Shown here: one piece after another, positions 33,021 through 42,251 of the stretch
Layout of the letters: each line of letters begins with the position of its first letter
Numbering within the stretch: the first letter of the stretch is position 1
Source of the DNA: JAYPCI01 sp038124645
Lineage (GTDB): Bacteria; Pseudomonadota; Alphaproteobacteria; Pelagibacterales; Pelagibacteraceae
Direction of reading: 5' to 3'
DNA: 44,829 nt
NCBI GenBank assembly: GCA_038124645.1
Contig: JAYPCI010000009.1
Span: 1-44,829 of the forward strand
Translations under genes and position numbers: made by a program
The notes under the pieces: model-generated
Told to the model about the DNA's origin: nothing
The model's database searches: none
What the model saw: the letters and a program-made list of their open reading frames with translations, nothing else

Positions 33021-34937
33021 TTATAGAGGAAGTTTGTTCATGCTGATGATGTTTTTTAAAACTTTGTTAAAGTCTTCAGTGGTTTGTTTCTCGGTTCCAA
33101 GTTGTCTTAATGTTACTGTGCCATCTGTTTCTTCTTTTTTTCCACAGATTAAAAGCATTGGAACTTTTGCTAAAGAATACTCTCTTATTTTATAATTTAT
33201 TTTTTGATTTTTTAAATCCACCTGACAATTTATACCTTGTTTAAATAGTTCTTCAAATATTTTTTTTGCATAATTATCATTATCTTCTGAGATTGGTAAA
33301 ACAACAACTTGCAAAGGTGACAGCCAAAAAGGAAGTTTGCCAGCGTAGTTTTCAATTAAAATACCAATAAATCTTTCTAAAGACCCAAATAAAGCTCTAT
33401 GTAACATCACGGGAACTTTCTTGTTACCGTCTTTATCAACATAACTAGCTCCGAGTCTTTCAGGCAAGTTTAAATCAACTTGTAAAGTTCCACATTGCCA
33501 ATCTCTTCCAATAGCATCACGTAAAACATATTCAATTTTGGGTCCGTAAAATGCTCCTTCCCCTTTATTAATTTTATAATCTAATTTTGATGATTTGATT
33601 GCAGCTAGTAAGGCTTGTTCAGATTTATCCCAAACTTTATCATCGCCAACTCTTTTTTCAGGACGATCTGAGTATTTCAAAATAACCTGGCTAAAACCTA
33701 AATCTTTATAGATTCCCAAAATTAAATTAGTTACTTTAGTACTTTCCTCAGTAATTTGATCTTCAGTGCAAAAAATATGTGCATCGTCTTGGGTAAAAGC
33801 TCGTACGCGCATTAATCCATGTAAGGCACCGGATGGTTCATATCTATGCACCTTTCCAAATTCTGAAAGTTTTAAGGGTAAATCTCGATAACTTTTTAAA
33901 CCTTGATTAAACACCTGTACGCAGCCAGGACAATTCATAGGTTTAATAGCAAAAATTTTGTCATCGGGTGTTTCAGAGGTGAACATGTGTTCACCAAATT
34001 TTTCCCAATGTCCAGATTTTTCCCACAGACTTTTATCTAACAACTCAGGTGTATTAATCTCTTTGTAACCTGCCAATCTCTGTTTTTCCCTCATGTACTG
34101 CACAAGCTTTTGAAATAAATTCCAGCCCTTTTCATGCCAAAAAACTGTTCCGGGACTATCTTCTCTAAAGTGAAATAAATCCATTTCTTTACCAAGTTTT
34201 CGATGATCTCTTTTTTCTGCCTCTTCAATATTTTTAAGATATTCATCTAATTCTTTTTGTGTACGCCAACAAGTTCCATAAATCCTTTGTAGCATTTCAT
34301 TATTGGAGTCTCCCCGCCAATAAGCACCTGAGACTTTCATCAATTTAAAAGCTTTACCTATTTTTTTAGAAGAACTTAAATGCGGGCCCCTACATAAATC
34401 TAACCATTCACCGTGTTTATAAATAGAGATTTCTTCACTCTTCGGAATGCTGGATATGATTTCTGATTTATAAAACTCACCAATATTTTTAAAAAACTTT
34501 ATAGCATGCTCTCGATCCCATACTTCCCTCTCTGTCTTTACATCTCGATCGACAATGTCATTCATTTTTTTCTCTATGACCCGTAAATCTTTTTCAGTAA
34601 AAGGTTCTTTACGAGCAAAATCATAATAAAAACCATTTTCAATAGTTGGACCAATTGTTACCTGTGTTCCTGGAAAAAGCTCTTGTACTGCCATTGCTAA
34701 AATGTGAGCTGTGTCGTGTCGCATCACATCAATTCCCTCCTCATCTTTTGAGGTGATGATTTTAACTTCTGCATCTTTTTCGATTTTATGATTTAAATCT
34801 TTTAGATGATTATCTACTTTCATTATTAGTGCATCTTTTTCCAAAGACTTACTAATGGTCTTAGCAATCAAATAGCCATCAATAGACTTTTCTTTAAATT
34901 TTAGTATTTTGCCGTCAGGTAATTTTATATTTAACAT
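33021..34937 (-). CDS. thrS: Threonine--tRNA ligase
   Basis: 638 aa, full length. It carries an N-terminal TGS domain (about 1-60), the editing domain with HDTAHILAMAVQELFPG and CRGPHLSSS, a class II core with the zinc ligand region AIKPMNCPGC near residue 335 and DDAHIF near 386, VMLHRALFGSLERF (motif 3), and a C-terminal anticodon-binding domain (PLQVVVLPIS onward). It lies 3 nt after a glycosyltransferase gene and before infC; thrS-infC-rpmI-rplT-pheST is a common bacterial order. Confidence 0.97.
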   Translation of the reverse strand: MLNIKLPDGKILKFKEKSIDGYLIAKTISKSLEKDALIMKVDNHLKDLNHKIEKDAEVKIITSKDEEGIDVMRHDTAHILAMAVQELFPGTQVTIGPTIENGFYYDFARKEPFTEKDLRVIEKKMNDIVDRDVKTEREVWDREHAIKFFKNIGEFYKSEIISSIPKSEEISIYKHGEWLDLCRGPHLSSSKKIGKAFKLMKVSGAYWRGDSNNEMLQRIYGTCWRTQKELDEYLKNIEEAEKRDHRKLGKEMDLFHFREDSPGTVFWHEKGWNLFQKLVQYMREKQRLAGYKEINTPELLDKSLWEKSGHWEKFGEHMFTSETPDDKIFAIKPMNCPGCVQVFNQGLKSYRDLPLKLSEFGKVHRYEPSGALHGLMRVRAFTQDDAHIFCTEDQITEESTKVTNLILGIYKDLGFSQVILKYSDRPEKRVGDDKVWDKSEQALLAAIKSSKLDYKINKGEGAFYGPKIEYVLRDAIGRDWQCGTLQVDLNLPERLGASYVDKDGNKKVPVMLHRALFGSLERFIGILIENYAGKLPFWLSPLQVVVLPISEDNDNYAKKIFEELFKQGINCQVDLKNQKINYKIREYSLAKVPMLLICGKKEETDGTVTLRQLGTEKQTTEDFNKVLKNIISMNKLPL

Positions 34938-34940
34938 TGC

Positions 34941-36098
34941 TTAATCTTTTATATTTAATAGTTTTTTGTATTCGCTAAAAGTTTTTTCACACATTTTGTC
35001 CACATTAAATTTTGCTAAAACGTTATCTCTTCCTTGTAAACCCATTTGTTGCATTGCTTCTTTTCCATTTTGTATCATAGAATTTAATGCCTTTGCTAAT
35101 TCGCGCGGGTCGTCAAACTTATAAAGAATTCCTGATACACTATTTTTTATAGTTTCTTTAGAGCCACCAATATTACTCGCAATAATTGGTTTTTCCATGG
35201 CTTGAGCTTCTACCGCTATTCTCCCAAACGTTTCAGGTTTGATAGAAGATGATATTACTATGTCAGCCACACTATAGGCTACTGGCATCTCTCTAAAACC
35301 ACCTACAAATTTTACCCTTTTATTTAATCTATAGCGTTGGATTAAACCTATAAGTTTCTTTGTATAAACCGTTCGTCCTTGGTCCGAACCTAAGATAATA
35401 GCTTGAAAATTTAAGTTTGCGTAATCTTCAACTAAAATATTTAAAGCCTCAATAAAAACTTCTTGGCCTTTCCATGCTGTAAGTCGCCCAGGCAATAGTA
35501 AAACAAATTTTCCTTCCTCTATCCCCCATTTTTTTTTAATTAAATTTGATTTTTCTGCTGTAACATTATTTTTATCAAAATATTCTAAGTTGATACCTCT
35601 AAAAATTACTAAAAGTTTTTTTCGTGCTGACAAATACTCTGAATAATTATCATGAATATGCTCAAACATGAAATTAGACCCGGCAATCGTTAGATCTGAT
35701 CTCAGCATTATACTATTATAAAACTTTTTGTATTTATTTGGAAAACTATGAAAACCATGAAATGTTGTAACAAACTTTTTTCTAGTAATCAGACAGGCAA
35801 GATAACATGACCAGGCTGGAGCACGACTTCGAGCGTGAACAATATTTATATTAAGTAAGATGAGTAATAAAAGAATTATGATTGCATTAAATAGAATGAG
35901 GATAGGATTTTTAGAGCCTACAGGTAATCTTATTATTTTAACTTTATCTTTTCTAACAAATTTTAATAATTCACCACCACTAGTAACGATATAAGATTTA
36001 CAACCTTGCTCGGCTAAATAATGTGCAAGATCATAGCAGCCTACTTCCGTTCCGCCATATCCTAACTTCGGGATAACTTGTAATACTTTAAAACTCAT
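34941..36098 (-). CDS. Glycosyltransferase, GT4-family
   Basis: 385 aa with a GT-B fold. The N-terminal acceptor domain begins VLQVIPKLGYGGTEVGCYDLA with the glycine-rich GT4 start and has a hydrophobic stretch at about 67-85. The C-terminal donor domain has LLPGRLTAWKGQEVFIEAL and KPETFGRIAVEAQAMEKPIIAS, with the E-x7-E-type motif. It probably adds a sugar to a lipopolysaccharide or surface glycan; the substrate is unknown. It is the first gene of the long minus-strand run leading into thrS (3 nt), so its promoter probably drives the translation genes. A 52-bp AT-rich region separates it from the divergent hydrolase gene. Confidence 0.87.
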   Translation of the reverse strand: MSFKVLQVIPKLGYGGTEVGCYDLAHYLAEQGCKSYIVTSGGELLKFVRKDKVKIIRLPVGSKNPILILFNAIIILLLLILLNINIVHARSRAPAWSCYLACLITRKKFVTTFHGFHSFPNKYKKFYNSIMLRSDLTIAGSNFMFEHIHDNYSEYLSARKKLLVIFRGINLEYFDKNNVTAEKSNLIKKKWGIEEGKFVLLLPGRLTAWKGQEVFIEALNILVEDYANLNFQAIILGSDQGRTVYTKKLIGLIQRYRLNKRVKFVGGFREMPVAYSVADIVISSSIKPETFGRIAVEAQAMEKPIIASNIGGSKETIKNSVSGILYKFDDPRELAKALNSMIQNGKEAMQQMGLQGRDNVLAKFNVDKMCEKTFSEYKKLLNIKD

Positions 36099-36150
36099 GG
36101 TTTATAACTAAATATAGAAGAATATTTTCGTTTAATCTATATATTTTAAA

Positions 36151-36909
36151 ATGCAAAAGAAAAATAAATTTTTCAAGACCAGTACTAAACGAAAAATTAG
36201 ATATCACTATCTAAACAAACAGAGTGATCTGACTCTTGTTTTTTTTCATGGTTTTATGTCAGATATGCTTGGCAAAAAACCCAAAATAATCCTGCAATTA
36301 GCAAAAAAAATAAAATGTAATTGTTTAATTTTTGAATATTCCGGTCACGGCAAATCTTCAGACAATTTTGAAAACGGGACAATTTCTAAATGGACTAATG
36401 ATGCAAAACAAATAATAAAAAAAATTCACAAAAAAAATAAATTAATTTTTATAGGTTCTAGTATGGGTAGCTGGATTGCTTTAAATTTATTTAAGGTTTT
36501 TAAGAAATATTTAGTAGGTTTTGTGGGCATTGCTTCAGCGCCTGATTTTACAGAACTCCTCATGTGGAATAAATTTAACAAAAATTTAAAAAAGAAATTG
36601 TTCAAAGAAAAAATAGTTTTTATAAAAAATGAATATGGTAGTGAATATCCAATTACAAAAAATTTAATCTTAGATGGTAAAAAAAATAAAGTTTTAAATA
36701 AATTTAAAATAAATTTACCAGTTATCCTCTTTCATGGAACTCATGATCAGTCAGTACCAATAATTATTTCTAAAAAAACTCTGAAAAATTTTAAAGGCAA
36801 TTATAAAAAACTCTATATAATCAAAAAAGGAGATCATAGTTTATCGAATAAGAAAAATTTGAAATTTATTACTACTAAGATAAAAGAATTAATTAAATAT
36901 ATTAATTAG
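36151..36909 (+). CDS. Alpha/beta-hydrolase family protein
   Basis: 252 aa. The fold signatures are LVFFHGFMSDMLGKK (oxyanion-loop HG), FEYSGHGKSS, the nucleophile elbow GSSMGS with S104, D199 in ILFHGTHDQSVPI and H229 in IKKGDHSLS, giving a complete Ser-Asp-His triad. No signal peptide is seen, so it is likely cytosolic. Substrate unknown; it could be an esterase or peptidase of the general serine aminopeptidase type. It converges on the SDR-epimerase gene with a 21-nt overlap, leaving no space for a terminator. Confidence 0.85.
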   Translation: MQKKNKFFKTSTKRKIRYHYLNKQSDLTLVFFHGFMSDMLGKKPKIILQLAKKIKCNCLIFEYSGHGKSSDNFENGTISKWTNDAKQIIKKIHKKNKLIFIGSSMGSWIALNLFKVFKKYLVGFVGIASAPDFTELLMWNKFNKNLKKKLFKEKIVFIKNEYGSEYPITKNLILDGKKNKVLNKFKINLPVILFHGTHDQSVPIIISKKTLKNFKGNYKKLYIIKKGDHSLSNKKNLKFITTKIKELIKYIN

Positions 36910-37752
36910 GCCACTATTTAGATTAGGAAATTGCAATTTATAGTTTAGATCCTTAATTAATTTGTCATTCATAACCCTTTTAGAATCAGAAAAAATTTTA
37001 TTTTTACTATAATTTATAGTTAACGATTTTAAAAATTTACTTAGTTGAAATTTTTTTCCTAAAAAATTAACAGCAATACTAGCAGACTCTAAAGGTGTTA
37101 GTGGTTGATTGTCAGCAACATTAAATATTGATCTGTTAATTTTGGTTTTTAAAATTATTTTTATAATTATGTTTGAAAGATCATTAATATGAATTCTTGA
37201 AATATATTGACTTGAATTTAAATTTAAAATTTTGGAATGAATTATTCTATTAACAATATTATTTTTCGGTGAGTAAATTCCTGCAATTCTTAAAATAAAA
37301 ATAGGAAGTTTTTCTTGTTTTTTTAAACGTTGCCACTGCTTTTCTGCCTGAAGTCTCTTGCTGCCAGTAGAAGTTTTTGGCTTGGTTATTGAACTTTCAT
37401 TAACCCATGCACCTGCATGATCACCATAAACAGCTGTGGAAGATAGATAAATAATTTTTTTACCTTTAAAATTTTTTATCGATTCTTTAAAATTTTTTAA
37501 AACTAGATCACCTTTTTTGTCAGGTGCTATGGAAACAACAATATAATCTATTTTTTCAATTAACTGTTTAATTTTTTTGTCATAGACATTCGAATTAAAT
37601 TTCAAAAAGAAACATTTTTTATAAGATTTATTTATTAGTCTGCCTGTTGTATTTGTGGCAAAAAATTTAAAATTTTTATTTTTTAAATCATGAAAGATAG
37701 TTTGTGCAACTTGACCAAAGCCAAAAAATAAAACTGATGATGTTTTTTTCAT
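36889..37752 (-). CDS. SDR-family NAD(P)-dependent epimerase/dehydratase-like protein
   Basis: 287 aa. The N-terminal Rossmann motif is VLFFGFGQVAQTIF (G-x-G-x-x-A type). IIYLSSTAVYGDHAGAWVNESS supplies the catalytic Ser and Tyr region of extended SDRs, although the usual Y-x3-K is replaced by a GSKRLQAEKQW stretch, as in YeeZ-like members. HINDLSNIIIKI and FNVADNQPLTP are typical of NAD-sugar epimerase relatives. The substrate is unknown. It starts on the last base of the gltB stop, so it is the third gene of a gltD-gltB operon. Its 3' end overlaps the hydrolase gene on the opposite strand by 21 nt. Confidence 0.83.
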   Translation of the reverse strand: MKKTSSVLFFGFGQVAQTIFHDLKNKNFKFFATNTTGRLINKSYKKCFFLKFNSNVYDKKIKQLIEKIDYIVVSIAPDKKGDLVLKNFKESIKNFKGKKIIYLSSTAVYGDHAGAWVNESSITKPKTSTGSKRLQAEKQWQRLKKQEKLPIFILRIAGIYSPKNNIVNRIIHSKILNLNSSQYISRIHINDLSNIIIKIILKTKINRSIFNVADNQPLTPLESASIAVNFLGKKFQLSKFLKSLTINYSKNKIFSDSKRVMNDKLIKDLNYKLQFPNLNSGLINIFN

Positions 37753-40700
37753 TAAGCTATTTTAGATTTTGATTTCAAAGAAATTGGATTATCTAATTTA
37801 TCAAGCATCTCTATTGGACAAACTTGTTTAAAAAATTTTATCTGCTCTTCAAATTTGTTTAAAATAGTGCTGCTTAATTTAGAGTCTGTTGCATCTTTAA
37901 ACTCTTTGAGTAAATTTTTTAAATAATCTTTCCAATATGGAGTTTCAACTGGTTGCCAAACTATTGAAGTAGCATTGACATAGTTTTCAAATTTATTTTT
38001 AGGATCGTATATAAATGCCATTCCACCTGTCATCCCGGCACCGAAATTATCACCAACATCTCCTAGTATAACTACAGAGCCCCCTGTCATATATTCACAT
38101 CCATTTGATCCGCATCCCTCTACCACCGCAGTAGCTCCAGAATTTCTTACAGCAAACCGTTCTCCAGCTTTACCGCTTGCAAATAATTTACCTTTTGTAG
38201 CACCGTAAAGAACAGTATTTCCAACAATAACATTGTCATTGGATTTAATTTTGCTTTTATCATTTAATCGTACAATAATTTTGCCGCCAGAAAGTCCTTT
38301 GCCTACATAATCATTGGCATCTCCACTTACCACTAATGTAATGCCGGAAGCTAGAAAAGCTCCGAGTGATTGTCCTGCTGAACCATCTAATTTTAAAGAG
38401 ATCGCATCATCAGGTAAATCATTATTATATTTTTTGAAAACATAGTGAGACAGTCTTGTACCCACAGCACGATCTGTATTCTCGATAGAATATTGAAACT
38501 GATTGCTTTGTTTTATATTGATTTTAGATTCTATTTCTTTCCAAATTTTTTCATCTAAAGTGTCTGGAACTTTATTAATGTCTCTCGTTTCACAGTAACG
38601 AGGATTTTCTCCAGGATCTGCTTGAACCAAAAGTGGGTTTAGATCCAAATCATCCAAGTTTGCTGCACCTCTACTAACTTGTTTTAACAAATCAGATCGT
38701 CCAATGATTTCATTTAAACTTTTAAAACCAAGTTCAGCTAAAATTTCTCTTACCTCGGTAGCAACAAAATTAAAAAAATTAACAACTTTTTCTGGTGTGC
38801 CGGTAAACTTTTTTCTTAAATTTTCATCTTGAGTACAAACACCAACAGGACAGGTATTAGAATGACATTGTCTAACCATAATGCAGCCCATTGCGATTAA
38901 AGAGGAAGTACCCATACCAAATTCCTCAGCGCCTAACATAGCAGCTATAACAATATCGCGACCTGTTTTAAGTCCGCCGTCTGTTCGTAAAGTAACTTTA
39001 TGTCGAAGATTGTTTAAGGTTAAAATTTGATTAGCTTCAGAAAGTCCCATTTCCCACGGTATACCAGCATACTTAATACTAGTTTGTGGACTGGCTCCGG
39101 TACCGCCTGAATGTCCTGAAATCAAAATCACATCAGCTTTTGCTTTTGCAACTCCAGCTGCAATTGTACCAATACCAGTCGCAGCAACTAACTTCACACC
39201 AATTCTTGCGTGAGGGTTAATTTGTTTCAAGTCATAAATTAATTGAGCTAGATCTTCGATTGAATAAATATCATGATGAGGTGGAGGAGAAATTAAAGTA
39301 ACTCCAGGTGTGGAATGCCTTAGTCGGGCAATGTCTTTGGTTACTTTAAAACCGGGTAACTGACCACCTTCTCCAGGTTTTGCCCCTTGAGCAATTTTAA
39401 TTTCTATTTCATTGCAATTGTTCAAGTATTCTACTGTTACACCAAATCTTGCTGAAGCAACTTGCTTCACTCTTGAGTTCGCTGAGTCACCATTTTGCAT
39501 TACTTTAAACCGTTTTGCATCTTCACCACCCTCACCACTGCAAGAGGCTCCTTTAATTCGATTCATGCCAATTGCTAAAGTTTCATGAGCTTCTTCTGAT
39601 AGGGCTCCATGTGACATGCTTCCACTGCCGAATCTTTTTGTTAAATTCTCAAGCGGTTCAACTTCATCAATAGTAATTGACGGTTTAGATTTTCTAAAAA
39701 CTAACAAATCTCGAACATTAATCGGAGCAAGGTCGTGGATGCCTTGTGAATATTTTTTGTAAAGTTCATACGAACCATTGGTTACGGCTGTTTGCAGAAT
39801 ATGAATTAATTTTCCTTGAAATTGATGCTCTTCTCCTGAACGTCTGTATTTATAAATACCACCAATCGGTAAATTGATTACGTTATCAGTGAATCCTTTA
39901 GTGTGAGTTTTTCTAATATGGTCTTCAAATCCAAATACACCTATTCCAGAAATTCTAGAAATCATACCTGGAAAATATTCTGAAACTAATGATCTACTTA
40001 ATCCAACAGCCTCAAAATTACATCCACCTCTGTAAGAGCTAATCACTGAAATACCCATTTTTGACATGATCTTTAATAAACCAGCATCAATAGATGATTT
40101 AAATCTCTTCACACATTCAAAGAAATTTAATTTTCCAAATAATCCTTTTTGGTGTCTTTGGTAAATACTATCAATTGCTAAATAAGGATTGACTGTAGTG
40201 GCACCTACACCAATTAAAACTGCAAATGAATGAGTATCTAACGCACTAGACGTCTCAACATTAATAGAACAAAATCCTCTTAAACCCAATTTAACTAATC
40301 TTGAGTGGATTGCGCCAACAGCTAAAACCATTGGTATAGCTGCTTTTGAAACAGATATATCTTTATCCGATAAAATGAGAGTTGATTTTCCTTCTCGAAC
40401 TGCAATCTCTGCTTCTTTTCTTATTTTTTCTAAACTATCTTTTAAAGATGATTGAAGATCAAACACACAATCAATCTTTTTAATTTTTTTTGAAAAAGTT
40501 TTTTTAAATTTTGACATTTCATTATTAGTCAAAATTGGACTATTTAATACATAAATATTTTCCTCTGTTAAATTTTCAAAATCTAGAATATTTCCCAAGT
40601 TTCCAAATCTGGTTTTCAAACTCATCACTTTATTTTCTCGAAGGGAGTCTATTGGTGGATTTGTAACCTGGCTGAAATTTTGCCTAAAGTAATTTGTGAT

Positions 40701-42251
40701 TGGACGATACTGGCTAGATAAAACAGCTAAAGGTGTATCATCACCCATTGAACCAGTAGCTTCTTTGCTATCCTCCACCATTGGATGAAGTATCATTTCT
40801 AAATCTTCGATACTCATCCCAGCCGTGAATTGTCGTCTTCTTAGATCTTCTTGTTTAAAAATTGGTGTTTCACTTATAGCATTCAATTCTTTATCTAAAT
40901 CAATAATCTGTTTATTGTATTTCTTGTATTCTTTAGACAACAAATCTTTAATCTCTTTGTCGTTATAAAGTTCTCCTTTTTTTAAATTTATGGCAATAAT
41001 TTCTCCAGGTCCTAATCTACCTTTAGCAATTACTTTTTCCTCGGGAACCTTAATCATGCCCGCTTCGGATCCTGCAAATAAAAGATTGTCTGTTGAAATT
41101 GAATATCTAAGAGGTCTTAAGCCATTTCTGTCCATCGCTGCAATTATCCATTTGTCATCGGTTGCACAAATAGCAGCGGGACCATCCCAAGGTTCAATAG
41201 TGCTATTTAAAAAATTAAATAATTGTTGATGATCTTTCGGGACTGTTTTGCTTCTTTTTGACCAAGCATCTGGGATCATCATTAACTTAATTAAAGGTGA
41301 TAACTTCCCAGAGTGTACAAGTAATTCAAACACGTTATCTAAAGATGCAGAATCAGAATTCCCGGGTATGATAACAGGTTTTAAATCGTCAATATTTTCA
41401 AATAAGTGACTGCTCATATCATTTTCGTGAATTTTCATCCAATTGATATTTCCTTTAAGGGTGTTGATTTCACCATTATGTGCCAAAGATCTAAATGGTT
41501 GAGCTAGATCCCAACTTGGAAATGTATTGGTAGAATATCTTTGATGAAAAATTGCAAACCTGGAAGTTAATTTAGGATTTAAAAGATCTGGGTAGAAGTC
41601 TGCTAGTGACTCAGCTAAAAACATACCTTTATACACAATTGATCTTGAACTCATTGAACAAATATAAAATTCTTTGAGTTGGTTCCCTCTGGCTTCTTTT
41701 TCAATTTTTTTTCGACAAACAAAGAGTTGTCTTTCTAAAATATCTGTCTCTAATGATGAGTTTTTTCTAAATAATACTTGAGTAATTTCTGGTCTATTAC
41801 TGTTAGCGGTAACACCTAAAACTTTAGGGTTAACAGGAACTTGACGCCAACCATAAATATAAAAATTTTCTTGTACTAAAATATTTTCAACAATTGCTTT
41901 GCATTTCTCTTGTGCGCTGTAATCATTTTTTGGAAGAAAAATCATGCCAACACAGATTCTTTTGTCTTCTGAGTGTTTGTGTCCCGTTTCCTCAATTTTT
42001 TCTAAAAAGAAGTCTGGCGAAACTTCAATCTTAATTCCTGCGCCATCACCTGATTTTCCATCAGCATCAACTGCGCCTCTATGCCAAACTGCTTTTAAAG
42101 CTTGGATTCCATAATCAATTACTTGTCTTGATTTTTTGCCATCGGTAGCCGCAACCATTCCCACACCACAAGCATCATGCTCTAGAGATTGATCATAAGC
42201 TTGATTATTACTTAAAAAATTTTTATTTTTTCTGTATCTTGAATAACTCAT
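37752..42251 (-). CDS. gltB: Glutamate synthase (NADPH) large subunit
   Basis: 1499 aa, normal for GltB. A short propeptide precedes C28 (EHDACGVG), which becomes the N-terminal nucleophile of the class II glutaminase domain (about 28-430). The central domain and the FMN-binding (beta/alpha)8 synthase domain follow (GAKPGEGGQLPGFKV, PPPHHDIYSIEDLAQLIYD, VKLVAATGIGTIAAGVAKA), with the [3Fe-4S] cysteines in GCIMVRQCHSNTCPVGVC near 1120-1140, and a C-terminal beta-helix (about 1250-1470). It makes two glutamates from glutamine and 2-oxoglutarate. It overlaps gltD upstream by ATGA. Confidence 0.98.
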   Translation of the reverse strand: MSYSRYRKNKNFLSNNQAYDQSLEHDACGVGMVAATDGKKSRQVIDYGIQALKAVWHRGAVDADGKSGDGAGIKIEVSPDFFLEKIEETGHKHSEDKRICVGMIFLPKNDYSAQEKCKAIVENILVQENFYIYGWRQVPVNPKVLGVTANSNRPEITQVLFRKNSSLETDILERQLFVCRKKIEKEARGNQLKEFYICSMSSRSIVYKGMFLAESLADFYPDLLNPKLTSRFAIFHQRYSTNTFPSWDLAQPFRSLAHNGEINTLKGNINWMKIHENDMSSHLFENIDDLKPVIIPGNSDSASLDNVFELLVHSGKLSPLIKLMMIPDAWSKRSKTVPKDHQQLFNFLNSTIEPWDGPAAICATDDKWIIAAMDRNGLRPLRYSISTDNLLFAGSEAGMIKVPEEKVIAKGRLGPGEIIAINLKKGELYNDKEIKDLLSKEYKKYNKQIIDLDKELNAISETPIFKQEDLRRRQFTAGMSIEDLEMILHPMVEDSKEATGSMGDDTPLAVLSSQYRPITNYFRQNFSQVTNPPIDSLRENKVMSLKTRFGNLGNILDFENLTEENIYVLNSPILTNNEMSKFKKTFSKKIKKIDCVFDLQSSLKDSLEKIRKEAEIAVREGKSTLILSDKDISVSKAAIPMVLAVGAIHSRLVKLGLRGFCSINVETSSALDTHSFAVLIGVGATTVNPYLAIDSIYQRHQKGLFGKLNFFECVKRFKSSIDAGLLKIMSKMGISVISSYRGGCNFEAVGLSRSLVSEYFPGMISRISGIGVFGFEDHIRKTHTKGFTDNVINLPIGGIYKYRRSGEEHQFQGKLIHILQTAVTNGSYELYKKYSQGIHDLAPINVRDLLVFRKSKPSITIDEVEPLENLTKRFGSGSMSHGALSEEAHETLAIGMNRIKGASCSGEGGEDAKRFKVMQNGDSANSRVKQVASARFGVTVEYLNNCNEIEIKIAQGAKPGEGGQLPGFKVTKDIARLRHSTPGVTLISPPPHHDIYSIEDLAQLIYDLKQINPHARIGVKLVAATGIGTIAAGVAKAKADVILISGHSGGTGASPQTSIKYAGIPWEMGLSEANQILTLNNLRHKVTLRTDGGLKTGRDIVIAAMLGAEEFGMGTSSLIAMGCIMVRQCHSNTCPVGVCTQDENLRKKFTGTPEKVVNFFNFVATEVREILAELGFKSLNEIIGRSDLLKQVSRGAANLDDLDLNPLLVQADPGENPRYCETRDINKVPDTLDEKIWKEIESKINIKQSNQFQYSIENTDRAVGTRLSHYVFKKYNNDLPDDAISLKLDGSAGQSLGAFLASGITLVVSGDANDYVGKGLSGGKIIVRLNDKSKIKSNDNVIVGNTVLYGATKGKLFASGKAGERFAVRNSGATAVVEGCGSNGCEYMTGGSVVILGDVGDNFGAGMTGGMAFIYDPKNKFENYVNATSIVWQPVETPYWKDYLKNLLKEFKDATDSKLSSTILNKFEEQIKFFKQVCPIEMLDKLDNPISLKSKSKIA

